DNA of 56,692 bases from Prochlorococcus sp. AG-409-F19 (GTDB lineage Bacteria > Cyanobacteriota > Cyanobacteriia > PCC-6307 > Cyanobiaceae), in contig QCJV01000006.1 of assembly GCA_003215795.1 (NCBI GenBank), positions 1 to 56,692 of the forward strand, in the 5' to 3' direction. The position numbers and the translations under genes were made by a program. The first letter of the stretch is position 1. Each line of letters opens with the position of its first letter. This document shows, in pieces, positions 16,646 through 28,764 of this stretch. The notes under the pieces were generated by a model that was given only the letters and a program-made list of their open reading frames with translations, was not told where the DNA came from and searched no databases.

Positions 16646-17273
16646 ATACATTCTCACTTGTTATTGATTGTCTTGACCCTTGTTGATCAGCCATCTCTGC
16701 TCTTGCCTTCTCTGCACTTTTACGAAGAGCTTCTAACCTATCTTCAAAAAAACTTCTCTTTTTCTTTTTTCTTGTCTTTTCTATCAATTCTTTAAGTGCT
16801 CCACCAAGACTTTTGTAAGCATTGGGAACACTGTAACCAAATCTGCAAGCTAAATCTATTGCCCTTTCATCGGCAGAAATAGCATCTTGAAGTCTTTTTT
16901 CAGAATTATTTTTTAAATAAAGCCTATAACCTGCGAATCCAGATAGGCCTAAGGCCATTAAGAGCAACAGACCATCTTGCACCCAGAGTTCTCCAATTGC
17001 ACCTCCAAGGCCTATTGCAAGAGCTGCCATCTCCCATCCATCTCTGGGAATTGTATCGTTTTGAATCCTGCCTACTTCGTGCCAGAAGAGTAAGTTTCTA
17101 TGATCAAGAGCTAAGTTTTCCCATTGATCAATATCAATTTGGATTTCCACTTCGTCCCTACCAATCTCCTCTAGGTCTATTAATGGGGGATCGATGGCAG
17201 CAGCAGCTTCAACAAAAACCCAGCTTTGGTTTTCTGGTGGCAATAGGCCTTTTAGCCTCTGTAGCTCACTCAT
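16638..17273 (-). CDS. DUF3318 cyanobacterial membrane protein
   Basis: The 211-residue protein matches DUF3318. It begins SELQRLKGLLPPENQSWVFVEAAAAIDPP, and the LLFWHEVGRIQ segment (about 80-92) is followed by two adjacent transmembrane helices (about 98-140). After them comes an EKRLQDAISADERAID motif and a basic, charged coiled-coil tail (KKKKRSFF). It is present across cyanobacteria with no assigned function. It is first in a four-gene minus-strand run with rsfS, the CGLD27-like gene and asparaginase, divergent from carB. Confidence 0.82.
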   Translation of the reverse strand: MSELQRLKGLLPPENQSWVFVEAAAAIDPPLIDLEEIGRDEVEIQIDIDQWENLALDHRNLLFWHEVGRIQNDTIPRDGWEMAALAIGLGGAIGELWVQDGLLLLMALGLSGFAGYRLYLKNNSEKRLQDAISADERAIDLACRFGYSVPNAYKSLGGALKELIEKTRKKKKRSFFEDRLEALRKSAEKARAEMADQQGSRQSITSENVYG

Positions 17274-17395
17274 GATTTCGGCTTTTCAATTTAACCAATT
17301 TAGCTATTATTTGAATGTTAGTAGCGACTTGGTTAACTGAACCTTATCAGTTGCGATAGAAGCGAATTGAAACTCAGAGCAAATTCTTAAAACCA

Positions 17396-20300
17396 ATGCC
17401 ACGACGTAAGGACCTACGTCGCATATTAATTCTAGGATCTGGCCCGATTGTTATTGGTCAGGCCTGTGAATTTGACTATTCAGGAACCCAGGCTTGTAAA
17501 GCTTTAAAGAATGAAGGGTTTGAGGTCATTTTAATTAATTCAAATCCAGCATCAATAATGACTGATCCTGAGATTGCAGACAGGACCTACATAGAACCAC
17601 TGACGACTGAAGTCATTGCAAAAATAATCAAGCTTGAGAAGCCAGATGCATTGTTACCCACTATGGGAGGGCAAACTGCTCTTAATGCAGCTGTAAAACT
17701 TGCTGAAGATGGAATACTTGCGAAATATTCAATAGATTTAATTGGAGCAGATTTAGAATCTATTAAAAAGGCAGAAGATAGGCAGCTCTTTAAGCAATGT
17801 ATGGAGAGGATAGGAGTTAAAGTCTGCCCATCAGGTATAGCTAATAATCTTGAAGAAGCAATAAATGTTGGATCCAAAATAGTTTCCTTCCCGAGAATTA
17901 TCAGACCAGCTTTTACGTTAGGAGGGAGTGGTGGGGGAATTGCCTATAATCAAGAGGAATTCCTATTGTTTTGTAAATCAGGTTTAGAAGCTAGTCCCGT
18001 ATCTCAGATACTTATAGAGAAATCATTACTTGGATGGAAGGAGTTTGAACTTGAAGTAATGAGAGATAATGTTGACAATGTAGTGATAATTTGCAGTATT
18101 GAAAATCTAGATCCAATGGGTGTTCATACAGGTGATTCTATTACAGTTGCCCCTGCACAAACATTAACTGATCGTGAATATCAACGGTTAAGAGATCAAT
18201 CTATAAAAATTATTAGAGAAATAGGAGTGGAAACTGGTGGAAGCAATGTTCAATTTGCAGTTAATCCTCTAGATGGAGAAGTAGTTGTTATTGAAATGAA
18301 CCCTAGAGTAAGTAGATCTTCAGCTCTAGCCAGCAAGGCTACTGGTTTCCCTATTGCAAAGATTGCAGCATTACTTTCCATTGGATATACATTAGATGAG
18401 ATTAATAATGACATTACTGGGAAGACACCTTGCTGCTTTGAACCAACTATTGATTATGTAGTTACGAAAATACCAAGATTTGCATTTGAAAAATTTACTG
18501 GTACTCCAGCTGTACTTAGTACATCTATGAAATCTGTCGGTGAAGTAATGTCAATTGGAAGATGTTTTGAGGAGTCGTTTCAAAAAGCTTTGAGATCTCT
18601 TGAAATTGGTCTCTCAGGATGGTCGTATGATTGTAAAAACTTACTTTTAGATCTAACTGAAGTAGAGATTGATCGTCTATTAAGAGAACCATCACCAGAT
18701 AGAATGATGGCGATTAAACTTGCAATGTACTTGGGTAAAAGTGATGATCATATTAATAGACTTTCAAACATAGATTTTTGGTTTCTTTCTAAGTTGCGTA
18801 ATATCTTTAATGCTGAGACAGATTTGTTAATTGGAAAGAAAATTACTCATTTGAATAAACAAGATTTATTTGAACTTAAACAACTAGGCTTCTCTGATGA
18901 ACAAATAGCTACTCATCTTGGTATAGATCAATTAGCTATAAGATCCTTAAGGAAGAAATATAATATACTACCTGTATATAAAACAGTAGACACTTGTGCA
19001 GCAGAGTTTGAATCAACAACTCCATATCATTATTCCACTTACGAATCTAATTTTAGGTTTATACTTAGTGATGGCAGTATAAAAGATAAAGAGCCAGCAA
19101 ATGAGATTTTAATAAACAAGAACAAAAAGGTATTAATTTTAGGAGGTGGACCTAATCGTATAGGTCAAGGAATTGAATTTGATTATTGTTGTTGTCATGC
19201 TTCTTATCAATTACAGAAGGAAGGTTATAACACTATAATGTTAAATAGTAATCCAGAAACAGTCTCAACAGATTACGATACTAGTGATTCATTGTATTTT
19301 GAACCCCTTACTCTTGAAGATGTTTTAAATATATTAGAATTTGAACGTCCTGACGGAATTATTATTCAATTTGGTGGTCAAACTCCATTGAAGTTAGCCA
19401 TGCCAATCTTTAATTGGTTAAAGTCTGAAGAAGGATTAAAAACAGGGACTAAAGTTTTAGGAACTTCTCCTATTTCAATCGATAATGCAGAAGATAGAGA
19501 GCAATTTGAAGTAATTTTAGCAAGTTTGAAAATCCGCCAACCATTAAATGGATTAGCAAGATCCTTGAATGAAGCTAGGCAAGTAGCAAATAAAATAGGT
19601 TTCCCTTTAGTAGTACGTCCTTCGTATGTTCTAGGAGGAAGGGCTATGGAAATTGTTTATGACACTAATGAACTTCAGACATATATGACAAAGGCATTCA
19701 AAGTTGAACCAGATCATCCTGTTTTAATAGACCAATATCTTGAAAATGCAATAGAAGTAGATGTAGACGCTCTGTCAGATTCAGAAGGCAAAGTTGTTAT
19801 TGCAGGTCTGATGGAACATGTTGAGCCTGCGGGTATTCACTCAGGCGACTCTGCATGTTGTCTTCCAGCAATATCACTGTCTCAATTATCAATAGATACA
19901 ATCACTAAATGGACGAAATCCCTAGCTAAGGCTCTTAATGTTACTGGTTTAATTAATCTTCAGTTTGCTGTCCAAAGGGACAATCATGCTAACGAGACAG
20001 TTTTTATTATTGAAGCAAATCCGCGAGCTTCAAGGACAGTTCCATTTGTCTCCAAAGCCACTGGCTTCCCTATCGCTCGACTAGCTTCAAGCCTACTCAT
20101 TGGTAAAAACCTTGCAAATGTTTGTTTTGAGAAAGAGCCTATTCCACCTCTTCAAGCAATAAAAGAAGCAGTAATGCCCTTTAGGAGATTCCCAGGATCT
20201 GACAGTGTACTTGGTCCTGAGATGCGCTCTACTGGGGAGGTTATGTCTACTGCAAAAACCTTTGGAATGGCATATGCGAAATCAGAACTTGCGGCAGGGG

Positions 20301-20719
20301 AGGCTCTCCCCATAGAGGGTATTGTGTTTCTTTCTACTCATGATCGAGATAAGAACTCCCTTTTGCCGATAGCGAAAGGTTTGTTTGACCTTGGTTTTAA
20401 GCTTATAGCAACTTCTGGTACGGCTAAAGTAATCGCTAATTCAGGAATTGAGGTTGAATCTGTTCTTAAAGTTCATGAAGGTAGACCTAATATTGAAGAC
20501 TTAATTCGTTCAGGTAAAATTCAACTAATTATTAATACACCTATAGGTAGGCAAGCAATCTACGATGATAAGTATTTAAGAAGAGCAGCCTTAGACTATT
20601 CAGTCCCAACGCTTACTACTTTGGCAGGAGCAAGGGCAGCAGTGGAAGCGATAAATGCCTTGCAGCATGAGTCAATATCTGTTAATGCTTTACAGGATAT
20701 ACACAAAACTCTATATTAG
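17396..20719 (+). CDS. carB: Carbamoyl-phosphate synthase large subunit
   Basis: CarB makes carbamoyl phosphate from bicarbonate, ammonia (delivered from CarA) and two ATP, feeding pyrimidines and arginine. The 1107-residue protein has the expected duplicated ATP-grasp halves. The N-half opens with [20 protein letters not shown], the C-half with [17 protein letters not shown], and [18 protein letters not shown] and [18 protein letters not shown] mark the paired metal sites. A C-terminal MGS-like allosteric domain starts around residue 965. Length and motif order are normal. carA is not in the window. Confidence 0.97.
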   Translation: MPRRKDLRRILILGSGPIVIGQACEFDYSGTQACKALKNEGFEVILINSNPASIMTDPEIADRTYIEPLTTEVIAKIIKLEKPDALLPTMGGQTALNAAVKLAEDGILAKYSIDLIGADLESIKKAEDRQLFKQCMERIGVKVCPSGIANNLEEAINVGSKIVSFPRIIRPAFTLGGSGGGIAYNQEEFLLFCKSGLEASPVSQILIEKSLLGWKEFELEVMRDNVDNVVIICSIENLDPMGVHTGDSITVAPAQTLTDREYQRLRDQSIKIIREIGVETGGSNVQFAVNPLDGEVVVIEMNPRVSRSSALASKATGFPIAKIAALLSIGYTLDEINNDITGKTPCCFEPTIDYVVTKIPRFAFEKFTGTPAVLSTSMKSVGEVMSIGRCFEESFQKALRSLEIGLSGWSYDCKNLLLDLTEVEIDRLLREPSPDRMMAIKLAMYLGKSDDHINRLSNIDFWFLSKLRNIFNAETDLLIGKKITHLNKQDLFELKQLGFSDEQIATHLGIDQLAIRSLRKKYNILPVYKTVDTCAAEFESTTPYHYSTYESNFRFILSDGSIKDKEPANEILINKNKKVLILGGGPNRIGQGIEFDYCCCHASYQLQKEGYNTIMLNSNPETVSTDYDTSDSLYFEPLTLEDVLNILEFERPDGIIIQFGGQTPLKLAMPIFNWLKSEEGLKTGTKVLGTSPISIDNAEDREQFEVILASLKIRQPLNGLARSLNEARQVANKIGFPLVVRPSYVLGGRAMEIVYDTNELQTYMTKAFKVEPDHPVLIDQYLENAIEVDVDALSDSEGKVVIAGLMEHVEPAGIHSGDSACCLPAISLSQLSIDTITKWTKSLAKALNVTGLINLQFAVQRDNHANETVFIIEANPRASRTVPFVSKATGFPIARLASSLLIGKNLANVCFEKEPIPPLQAIKEAVMPFRRFPGSDSVLGPEMRSTGEVMSTAKTFGMAYAKSELAAGEALPIEGIVFLSTHDRDKNSLLPIAKGLFDLGFKLIATSGTAKVIANSGIEVESVLKVHEGRPNIEDLIRSGKIQLIINTPIGRQAIYDDKYLRRAALDYSVPTLTTLAGARAAVEAINALQHESISVNALQDIHKTLY

Positions 20720-20741
20720 TTTTTATATTTTCTAAATTTAT

Positions 20742-20969
20742 TTAGTTGATAGGAGTAATATTTTGAAGCTTTATTTTTAGTTCTTTTGCTAAAGATTGCC
20801 TCCCAACGGCTAATACCTTTAAAGTATCTTCGTGAAGTCTTAGTTGACTATCTGCGACCTGAAGTCCTTTAACTATTTCTTTTAATTCGTCAGGCAAGCT
20901 TTTAATATTATATTTTTTGTTGTCAAAGGTAAGTATTGGATCAGGATGATTGTTGCTATAATCCGACAT
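20742..20969 (-). CDS. DUF6447-like small cyanobacterial protein
   Basis: The 75-residue protein has the family pattern ILTFDNKKYNI, SLPDELKEIVKGLQVAD and LAVGRQSLAKELK, typical of small soluble cyanobacterial proteins annotated DUF6447. No membrane segment or cofactor motif is visible. It lies convergent to carB and is followed on the same strand by the ABC exporter stop region; the function is unknown. Confidence 0.72.
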   Translation of the reverse strand: MSDYSNNHPDPILTFDNKKYNIKSLPDELKEIVKGLQVADSQLRLHEDTLKVLAVGRQSLAKELKIKLQNITPIN

Positions 20970-21040
20970 GTAGGAATTTTTATTGAACTTTTTTATCTTA
21001 TACCCTTGACACTAGGAAATATATAAAGTGTTAGTGTTTT

Positions 21041-22783
21041 TTACTCTTTCAAGTCTCTGATAAATTGTTTCTCACAAAGCTCTCTATATTTACCGGTCTT
21101 TTTCATAAGTTCATCATGTTTACCTGTTTCACTAATACGCCCATTTTCCAGTAAAATGATTTTATCAGCCTCTTGAGTTGTTGATAATCTATGAGCAATA
21201 ATCAATACTGTCCTGTTTAGCATTGCCTGATTTAATCCCATTTGTACCGATCTTTCAGCTTCTGCATCTAGAGCACTAGTAGCTTCGTCTAAGAGTAATA
21301 TTGATGGGTTTCTAAGAACAGCCCTTGCTATTGAGATTCTTTGTAATTGGCCACCAGATAAATTTGAGCCTCTTTCTTCAATATGAGTATTGTAACCATT
21401 AGGCATTTTTATGATAAATGAGTGTGCATTAGCTATTTTGGCTGCCTTGACAACCTGATCAAAACTTGCAGTTCTTCCAAATTTTATGCTATCAAGAATT
21501 GAACCAGAAAGAATATTAACTTTCTGAGGAACAATAGCCATTTTATTTCTTACTTGGCTTGTAATAGTTTCTTCTAAGTTGCTTCCATTGATTAATATTT
21601 TGCCACTTTGAGGTGAAATAAACTTTAAAAGTAATGAGAATATTGTACTTTTCCCGGCTCCTGAAGGGCCAACAAGTGCTACCTTTTCTCCTGGCCTAAT
21701 TTTAATATTAATGTCATGTAATACCTCTTCATTGGCTTGATAAGAGAAACATATTTTTTCGAAGATAATCCCAGAAGAGTTTTCTTTTGCTACAAGTGGT
21801 AATAGTTTTTCATCAGATTCTCTTGGTTGCTTCTCTATTTCCTTTAATCTTCTAAGAGAAGCTTGCCCCTGTTGTAGTTCATTGAAATTAGTGGTTAAAT
21901 GACTTATGGGATCAATTAACATTAATAGTGCAGCAAAGAAACTACTGAAATCAGCTGCATTTATAGCTCCGACATTAATCCTTAATGCTCCTATTGCAAG
22001 TACTATTAGTATCCCAAACGCTTCTATAAAACCTACTACAGGATGCTGGAGAGCTACTTGTTTTATTGCCTTATATTTAGCCTGTCGATGAGAATCTACT
22101 TGTTTATTGAATTTTTCCTGAAGCCAATTTTCTGCACCATATGCTCTAATAAGTGGAAGTACTTGTATCGATTCTGATAGTAGACTAGCAAGTTTACTAA
22201 TTCTGGCTTGACTTTTCTCTTCAGTTAACAATACACTTTCTCCAAGTTTGCCAACCAAAAGAGTGATAATAGGTGCAATTAAAAGAGTTGATAAGGATAA
22301 TTTAATATCAATATAAAACATGTAAAAAATAACAGCAATTAGCTGAAAAATGCATGGAGTTGTGTCTTGGATGGTTTTATAAATGACTTCGCCAACACGA
22401 TCAGCATCTTCTGTCAACCTATAGGTAATGTCTCCTGAAGAGAGTTTTTCTAATGATTGAATTTGGATAGATTGTATTTTTCTAAAAAGATCTTGTCTTA
22501 TTCTTTGACTTATTTTTAATGAAGGTATTGCTAATATTGTATCTTGGATATATTGAGCGATCTTTTGTACGAAGAATATCGTTAAAGCTATCAAAATTAT
22601 TCTTAGGACTTGTTCTAAATTACCTTCCCCTATGGCTGGTACTAATCTTCCAGCAAGCCATGCTAATATTGGCCAGCATGTCACATATAACAGCATAAAT
22701 AAGCCGCCTGTAATTAATTCTCGTGAATATGGAATTAAATCTTTAACTAATGATTTGGAACTAAACTTAGTATTAAGAATCAT
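21041..22783 (-). CDS. ABC exporter, fused permease-ATPase (MsbA-like)
   Basis: The 580-residue half-transporter has a six-helix membrane domain (about 15-310) and an ATPase domain with Walker A GPSGAGKST (about 368-376), signature LSGGQLQRIS (about 476) and Walker B ILLLDEATSALD (about 497). This is the type IV exporter layout used for lipids, lipopolysaccharide or drugs. It should work as a homodimer; the substrate is unknown. Divergent from the S4 RNA-binding gene, with 22 bp between the two starts. Confidence 0.92.
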   Translation of the reverse strand: MILNTKFSSKSLVKDLIPYSRELITGGLFMLLYVTCWPILAWLAGRLVPAIGEGNLEQVLRIILIALTIFFVQKIAQYIQDTILAIPSLKISQRIRQDLFRKIQSIQIQSLEKLSSGDITYRLTEDADRVGEVIYKTIQDTTPCIFQLIAVIFYMFYIDIKLSLSTLLIAPIITLLVGKLGESVLLTEEKSQARISKLASLLSESIQVLPLIRAYGAENWLQEKFNKQVDSHRQAKYKAIKQVALQHPVVGFIEAFGILIVLAIGALRINVGAINAADFSSFFAALLMLIDPISHLTTNFNELQQGQASLRRLKEIEKQPRESDEKLLPLVAKENSSGIIFEKICFSYQANEEVLHDINIKIRPGEKVALVGPSGAGKSTIFSLLLKFISPQSGKILINGSNLEETITSQVRNKMAIVPQKVNILSGSILDSIKFGRTASFDQVVKAAKIANAHSFIIKMPNGYNTHIEERGSNLSGGQLQRISIARAVLRNPSILLLDEATSALDAEAERSVQMGLNQAMLNRTVLIIAHRLSTTQEADKIILLENGRISETGKHDELMKKTGKYRELCEKQFIRDLKE

Positions 22784-22805
22784 TTGATTGTATGGAGGGG
22801 GTTTA

Positions 22806-22994
22806 ATGAAATTGGATCAATTTCTAAAATGGCAAGGTGTAGTAAACACTGGTGGTGAGGCTAAGCAACTAATTCTCGCTGGGGATGTCACTGTAAATGG
22901 AATGAAAGAGACTAGAAGAGGAAGAAAGCTAATTCATGGTGATCTGGTCTGCTTAGCAAAGAAAGAGTACATCTTTTCAAATAATCAACCTTGA
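22806..22994 (+). CDS. S4-domain RNA-binding protein
   Basis: The 62-residue protein is a single S4 domain of the YaaA/YlmH-like type, with LDQFLKWQGVVNTGGEAKQLI followed by GDVTVNGMKETRRGRKL and VCLAKKEYIF. These proteins bind structured RNA, often ribosomal. The frame is open to 22788, but GGAGGGGG lies just before ATG 22806, an ideal ribosome binding site that sets the start there. tpiA follows 41 bp downstream. Confidence 0.87.
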   Translation: MKLDQFLKWQGVVNTGGEAKQLILAGDVTVNGMKETRRGRKLIHGDLVCLAKKEYIFSNNQP

Positions 22995-23035
22995 GGCCGT
23001 AAGTTAGACAATAGCGATTCACCCAGAAACACAGA

Positions 23036-23767
23036 GTGAGGAAAACTGTTATTGCTGGAAACTGGAAGATGCATATGACATGTGCATCAGCTAGAGAATT
23101 CATGGAGACTTTTCTCCCTTTATTTAAAGAGCTTCCGTCAGATCGAAAAGTTATTATTGCTCCACCATTTACAGCTATTTCTAGCTTAGCAACGATCATA
23201 GAGGCTACTGATATAAACCTCTCAAGTCAAAATGTCCACTGGGAGGATTCAGGTGCTTTTACTGCTGAAATATCACCTTCTATGCTTTTAGAGCATAATG
23301 TCCGCTATGCAATTGTTGGGCATAGTGAGCCAAGAAAATATTTCAGTGAGAGTGATGAACAGATTAACCTCAGGGCTAGATCTGCTCAAGCTAATGGCTT
23401 GATTCCGATTGTTTGCGTCGGCGAGAGCTTAGAGCAAAGAGAAAGAGGAGAAGCTGAAAGGGTTATCAGAAGACAAGTTGAGCAGGGTTTGGAACAGACT
23501 GACCTATCAAAGCTTGTAATCGCTTATGAACCAATTTGGGCTATAGGTACAGGTAAAACATGCGAAGCAAATGAGGCTAATCGCATTTGTGGATTAATTC
23601 GTAAATGGGCTGGTTTTAATGATCTTCTTATTCAATATGGTGGTTCTGTAAAACCAGGAAATATCGACGAGATAATGTCAATGAGCGATATAGATGGAGT
23701 ATTAGTTGGTGGAGCTTCGCTTGATCCTAAGAATTTTGCGAGAATAGCAAATTATCAATCAAAGTAA
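23036..23767 (+). CDS. tpiA: Triosephosphate isomerase
   Basis: TpiA interconverts dihydroxyacetone phosphate and glyceraldehyde 3-phosphate in glycolysis and the Calvin cycle. The 243-residue protein contains Asn9 and Lys11 in AGNWKMH, the electrophile His96 in VGHSEPR, catalytic Glu165 in [11 protein letters not shown], and the phosphate-binding [10 protein letters not shown] and GVLVGGASL loops. All key residues are present. The start codon is GTG. folP follows after 7 bp, an operon arrangement. Confidence 0.97.
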   Translation: MRKTVIAGNWKMHMTCASAREFMETFLPLFKELPSDRKVIIAPPFTAISSLATIIEATDINLSSQNVHWEDSGAFTAEISPSMLLEHNVRYAIVGHSEPRKYFSESDEQINLRARSAQANGLIPIVCVGESLEQRERGEAERVIRRQVEQGLEQTDLSKLVIAYEPIWAIGTGKTCEANEANRICGLIRKWAGFNDLLIQYGGSVKPGNIDEIMSMSDIDGVLVGGASLDPKNFARIANYQSK

Positions 23768-23774
23768 TTTTCCT

Positions 23775-24590
23775 TTGTCTTTTAGATTGACAGATAAAAC
23801 AAAAATCATGGGAGTAATTAACATTACTCCCGATTCTTTTAGTGATGGAGGAATGTATCTTGATGTTGAAAATGCATTAAGAAAGGCTTCTGATTGTATT
23901 GATTCAGGAGCAGATATAATTGATATAGGAGGTCAAAGTACTAGACCAGGTGCAGATATATTGCCTCCTGATCAAGAACTTAAACGGATAGTCCCAGCTC
24001 TCAAATTAATTCGCAAAGAGTTTCCTAACCAGATAATATCTGTTGACACTTTTTACTCTGAGGTTGCAAAGGAGGCTCTGGACTTTGGGGCAAATTGGAT
24101 CAATGATATTAGTGGTGGCAGGCTAGATTCTAAGATGTTCAATTTGTTAGCTGAAACTAAAGTACCTTTTGTGATTACACATAGTAGAGGAAATAGTAAA
24201 ACTATGAAAGATTTTTGCAATTATAAAAATGTTGCACAAGAAGTTCTATCAGAGCTTCTTGTACAAGTAGAGAAGGCTATTCTAGCTGGTGTGTCTACAG
24301 ATCAAATAATTATTGATCCTGGGCTTGGATTTGCTAAAAATACATCTCAAAATTTATCAATACTTACGAATTTAGAAATATTTATAAATACAACTTACCC
24401 AGTACTTGTTGGTCCATCAAGAAAAAGATTTATAGGAGATATTCTTGATGAGTCTGACCCTCTCAAGAGGTTGTTTGGTACTTCAGCTGTTGTATGTAAA
24501 TGTGTACAATCAAAAGTTAACTTTATTAGAGTACATGACATACATGAGATGAAACAAGTGATACAAATGGCAAGTATCTTATGGCCTTAA
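23775..24590 (+). CDS. folP: Dihydropteroate synthase
   Basis: FolP condenses p-aminobenzoate with the dihydropterin pyrophosphate in folate synthesis. The 271-residue TIM-barrel protein shows the signature loops: NITPDSFSDGG near the start, DIGGQSTRPGA, IDPGLGFAKN and GPSRKRFIGD. The start is TTG 23775; an in-frame TTG at 23787 and ATG at 23808 are alternatives, the latter being inside the first strand and thus unlikely. It is convergent with chlH, 36 bp between stops. Confidence 0.95.
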   Translation: MSFRLTDKTKIMGVINITPDSFSDGGMYLDVENALRKASDCIDSGADIIDIGGQSTRPGADILPPDQELKRIVPALKLIRKEFPNQIISVDTFYSEVAKEALDFGANWINDISGGRLDSKMFNLLAETKVPFVITHSRGNSKTMKDFCNYKNVAQEVLSELLVQVEKAILAGVSTDQIIIDPGLGFAKNTSQNLSILTNLEIFINTTYPVLVGPSRKRFIGDILDESDPLKRLFGTSAVVCKCVQSKVNFIRVHDIHEMKQVIQMASILWP

Positions 24591-24626
24591 TTGAAATTAT
24601 TTAGGTTATTACATAAATAAAACTAA

Positions 24627-27600
24627 TTAATTGTTGTCAACACCTTCAATTTTGTCTTCTACTTCTTGATATAGCTCTTTAAGCTGTTCAATGTTTTCTT
24701 CAGAAGTATCCCAATAACCTCTCCCATTAACTTCAAGGAGAGTGCCAACGATTCTACGAAAACTATGTGGATTTAAATCCATTAATCTTTTCCTCATTTC
24801 AGGGTCATTTATAAATGTCTCATTTGATTCTTCGTAAACGAAATTATCTACCTGTCCACTGGTAGCACTCCAACCTAAAGTGTAGTTAAGTCGGTTGGAA
24901 ACTTCTCTTACGCCTTCATATCCAGAGTTAAGCATTCCCTCATACCATTTTGGATTGAGTAGTTTTGTTCTCGAATCAAGTCTAATAGTTTCACTTAACG
25001 ATCTAACCTGGGCATTTGCGGTAGTCGTATCTGCTATGTAGCTATTTGGTTTTTTGCCGTCATCTCTTAATTTCGTAATTAGGTTCGTTGGATCAGAATC
25101 AAAATAATGACTTACATCCGTAAGAGAGATTTCTGATGAGTCGAGATTCTGGAAAGTTACATCTGCTGTTTTCATTACAGATTCAAATACTTCCCTGTTT
25201 TGATTCATCTCTCCAGGGTTATCTGCATTAAAAGCAAATGTCTTTCTTGAAAGATACATTTCTTGAAGTTCATCTTCTTCTTCCCAAGTTGAGTTCTCAA
25301 CAGCAAGATTTACATTTGAACTATAACTTCCACTAGAGTTAGAGAAGACCCTGGAAGAAGCCTCCCGAATGGATATTCCTTCTTTCTCAGCCTGTTCTAA
25401 CGAATGTTTTCTTACAAAATTCTGTTCGATTGGCTCATCAGCTTCAGCAGCCATCTTTACGGCTTGATCAATTAATGCCATTTGGTTAATAAATAAATCT
25501 CTAAAAACACCTGAACAATTAACGACTACATCTATTCTTGGTCTTCCAAGCTCTTCTAAAGATAATAGTTCTAATTTATTTACTCTTCCAACTGAATCTG
25601 GTTTTGGCTTTACTCCAACAAACCATAAGATTTGAGCAAGGGATTCACCATAGGTTTTTATATTATCTGTACCCCAGAGTACACATGCAATAGTCTCTGG
25701 CCAGTTACCTTGCTCCTCTTTTTGCTTTTCTATCAATTTATCAACAACACCTTTTGCAGAGGCAACAGCCGCAACTGTTGGTATTGATTGAGGGTCTAAT
25801 GCATGTATATTTTTCCCACTGGGTAATACGGCTGGATTCCTTATTGGGTCTCCACCTGGGCCTGGAAGCACGTAATCTCCGTCTAAAGCTTTAAGGAGAC
25901 TATCCATTTCCTTATCAGCACATATTTGAGTTAGGCAGAAACGAAGGTAATCAAATAATTTATCAAGTTCCTTTACATCTACATTGTTGAATTTATTTTT
26001 TATACATTTATTTAGCCAAGGTGAAGGAAACTTGAATCCAAATGTTTTAAGAAAATCTAAGATTAAAGTAATAAAGTTTTTCCTAAGAGTAACTCTTCCA
26101 TCAGAACCGGTTAAGGAAATAACAAGAGCCTTAACAGCATCTCGAGAAGTTTCTGTTATTCTTTTATTTAATTCAACATAGAAGAGATCTCCTTTATTAT
26201 TACCTTTGTAAACATCTTCAATATTCTTATCTATTGATTCAGCTAGTAATCCAGGCAAAGATCTGATTCCTTCCTGTTCTCTTTCTAGTGATGCAATGCT
26301 AACTAAGCTGGCTATTGCTTCTTCTGCTGTTGGGGGCATTCCTATAGTGTGCAGACCACATGGAAGCAATCTGCTTTCAATTTCCATAAGTTGGCCATAT
26401 ATTGAACCAACAATTAAGTCCCTTTCTGCAAGATCTAAACTTGAAGCATCAGTTTCTGGAAGCTTTACATCTTTATCTAAATTGCATTTCTTTGAGGTCT
26501 CTATTATTGCATTAACTATTTGTATACCTCTCCCACTTTCTCTTAATTGTTGATAAGAACCAACTAATTCACTAAGTTCCTTCAACCCTTTATAAAGACC
26601 TGCGTTCTCAGCAGGTGGTGTTAAGTAACTAATAGTAGATGCATATCCTCTCCTTTTTGCAATAGTTGCTTCTGATGGATTATTTGCTGCATAGTAATAA
26701 AGGTTTGGTAATCCACCAATTAGTGAGTCTGGATAACATGTCTCACTCATTCCCATTTGTTTGCCAGGCATGAATTCTAATGATCCATGAGTTCCAAAAT
26801 GGAGAACAGCATCGGCTCCCCATACTTTTTCAAGATAAGTGTAATAGGCTGCAAAACCATGGTGGGGACTAGCACTCTTTGAATAGAGCAATCTCATTGG
26901 ATCGCCTTCGTATCCAAATGTTGGTTGAACCCCAACGAAAACATTTCCAAAATGACAACCATAAATCAATAAATTCTGTCCATCACTATTTAAATTTCCT
27001 GGAGGTTTGCCCCAGTTCTCCTCTAATCTTGAGGAATATGGGGTAAGTGTTTCATACTCTTTTACACTCATTTTGTGGGCAATTGATAGCTCAGGAGATC
27101 CTTCTAGCGCTTCTGGATCGTGGATTAATTTGTGCATTAATGCTTTTGCATCCTTAGGTAAACCTTGAATGTCATAGCCTTTCAATTTCATTTCTTGGAG
27201 GACACGATGTATCGAACCAAAAACATTCAAATATGCTGCTGTACCAACATTTCCTTTGTCTGGTGGGAAACTGAAAACGGTAATAGCTAGTTTCTTTTCT
27301 TCTCTTGCTTTAATTCTTAAAGATGACCATTTAATAGCTCTTTGAGCAATTGCATCAACTCTGTCTTGAAGTGTATGTGCTTTACCAGTTGCATCGTCTC
27401 TCCCAGACAAAACTATTGGTTCAATTGCTCCGTCTAATTCTGGAATTGCTATTTGAAGAGCAACTTGTACAGGATGGAGACCTAAATCACTACCTTCCCA
27501 TTCTTGGGTTGTTTGAAAAACTAATGGCAATGCAACCATATACGGTCTATTAAGTTTCTTGAGGGATTCGATGGCTTTTGGATGATCCTGCCTTGCTGGT

Positions 27601-28640
27601 CCCCCAACTAAAGCAAAGCCAGTGAGTGAGACTATTCCATCAACTAATGGATTGTTGTTATCAAGAGGATCATAGAAAAACTCTTCTACTGGCTTAGAAA
27701 AGTCAAGGCCACCGCAGAAAATAGGTATAACTGTAGCCCCTCTAAATTCAAGCTCCTGAATAACTGCGACGTAGTGTGCATCGTCACCAGTGACGATGTG
27801 ACTTCTTTGAAGAACAAGACCTATTACTGGTCCTTTGTTAGTTTTTTGACTTAGGTCATTCCTATTTTTACTCCAGTTAAGATAATCTTTAATGTCCTCA
27901 AACATTTGGGGAGCTATAGGGTGCCAAATTCCTAAATCAGGAAAGACCTCTGGTTCTTTTACATTTAAGTTAATATCTTTATCAAGAAGATCTTTATCTA
28001 TTGCATATTTATCTGCTAATAATAAAAAGAAATTCCTTAAATTTTCTGGCGTACCTCCAACCCAGTATTGAAAACCAAGAATAAAATTCCTAGCATCTTG
28101 AGCTTTCTCAACAGGTAAGTATTTAAGTATTGAGGGAAGTGTATTTAATAGCTTTAACATCGAATCTTGGAAACCAGCACCTCCAGACTCCTTCCTCTTT
28201 TTCATAAAATCACCGATCAGACTTTTGCTTTGACCAAGCTGAGCCATCGTAAAAGAGCCAAGCTTATTGAGTCTCATTACTTCTGGCATCGAAGGAAAAA
28301 CAACAACTGCTTTTAATCTTTCTCGATGTGGTTTAACTGCTTCAACGACTTTTTGAGCCAAGTCTTCTATGAATATAAGTGAACCAATAAAAACATCTGC
28401 CTCAGAAATATCTGATTTGAAATCTGAAAAGTTTGTTGAATCTCTTAATTCTTCGATGAGGTAACCATTTAAATCAATACCAATTGGACCATTTAGATCG
28501 TTTAATGATTTGGCCGCTTCTGCTAAAGCATTTTGGTATTGGGGTTCTAATACTAGATAAACTAGTTTCATGACAAACTTATGATCTTGGCCTTCTACAG
28601 GGGATACTCTGCGATTGGAAGAGCGAACCTGTGTAAACAT
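24627..28640 (-). CDS. chlH: Magnesium chelatase subunit H (protoporphyrin IX-binding)
   Basis: ChlH holds protoporphyrin IX while ChlI/ChlD drive Mg2+ insertion, the first committed step to chlorophyll. The protein has about 1337 residues, the usual ChlH length. Recognisable blocks are [43 protein letters not shown] (around residue 620) and [19 protein letters not shown]. Starting at ATG 28640 gives the typical MFTQVRS N-terminus; a GTG 27 bp upstream is also open. It lies divergent from dapB with about 120 bp between, room for both promoters. Confidence 0.97.
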   Translation of the reverse strand: MFTQVRSSNRRVSPVEGQDHKFVMKLVYLVLEPQYQNALAEAAKSLNDLNGPIGIDLNGYLIEELRDSTNFSDFKSDISEADVFIGSLIFIEDLAQKVVEAVKPHRERLKAVVVFPSMPEVMRLNKLGSFTMAQLGQSKSLIGDFMKKRKESGGAGFQDSMLKLLNTLPSILKYLPVEKAQDARNFILGFQYWVGGTPENLRNFFLLLADKYAIDKDLLDKDINLNVKEPEVFPDLGIWHPIAPQMFEDIKDYLNWSKNRNDLSQKTNKGPVIGLVLQRSHIVTGDDAHYVAVIQELEFRGATVIPIFCGGLDFSKPVEEFFYDPLDNNNPLVDGIVSLTGFALVGGPARQDHPKAIESLKKLNRPYMVALPLVFQTTQEWEGSDLGLHPVQVALQIAIPELDGAIEPIVLSGRDDATGKAHTLQDRVDAIAQRAIKWSSLRIKAREEKKLAITVFSFPPDKGNVGTAAYLNVFGSIHRVLQEMKLKGYDIQGLPKDAKALMHKLIHDPEALEGSPELSIAHKMSVKEYETLTPYSSRLEENWGKPPGNLNSDGQNLLIYGCHFGNVFVGVQPTFGYEGDPMRLLYSKSASPHHGFAAYYTYLEKVWGADAVLHFGTHGSLEFMPGKQMGMSETCYPDSLIGGLPNLYYYAANNPSEATIAKRRGYASTISYLTPPAENAGLYKGLKELSELVGSYQQLRESGRGIQIVNAIIETSKKCNLDKDVKLPETDASSLDLAERDLIVGSIYGQLMEIESRLLPCGLHTIGMPPTAEEAIASLVSIASLEREQEGIRSLPGLLAESIDKNIEDVYKGNNKGDLFYVELNKRITETSRDAVKALVISLTGSDGRVTLRKNFITLILDFLKTFGFKFPSPWLNKCIKNKFNNVDVKELDKLFDYLRFCLTQICADKEMDSLLKALDGDYVLPGPGGDPIRNPAVLPSGKNIHALDPQSIPTVAAVASAKGVVDKLIEKQKEEQGNWPETIACVLWGTDNIKTYGESLAQILWFVGVKPKPDSVGRVNKLELLSLEELGRPRIDVVVNCSGVFRDLFINQMALIDQAVKMAAEADEPIEQNFVRKHSLEQAEKEGISIREASSRVFSNSSGSYSSNVNLAVENSTWEEEDELQEMYLSRKTFAFNADNPGEMNQNREVFESVMKTADVTFQNLDSSEISLTDVSHYFDSDPTNLITKLRDDGKKPNSYIADTTTANAQVRSLSETIRLDSRTKLLNPKWYEGMLNSGYEGVREVSNRLNYTLGWSATSGQVDNFVYEESNETFINDPEMRKRLMDLNPHSFRRIVGTLLEVNGRGYWDTSEENIEQLKELYQEVEDKIEGVDNN

Positions 28641-28764
28641 CTCTTTTTGCTTAGGTATTTCGACCAAGCCTACTTTTATAAGTGTCTTTACTGTGGCTTT
28701 TAGCTAATGGCTGTTACATCTAAATCTTTTTATTTCTTATGATTTAACCAACGTCTTTTTTTTA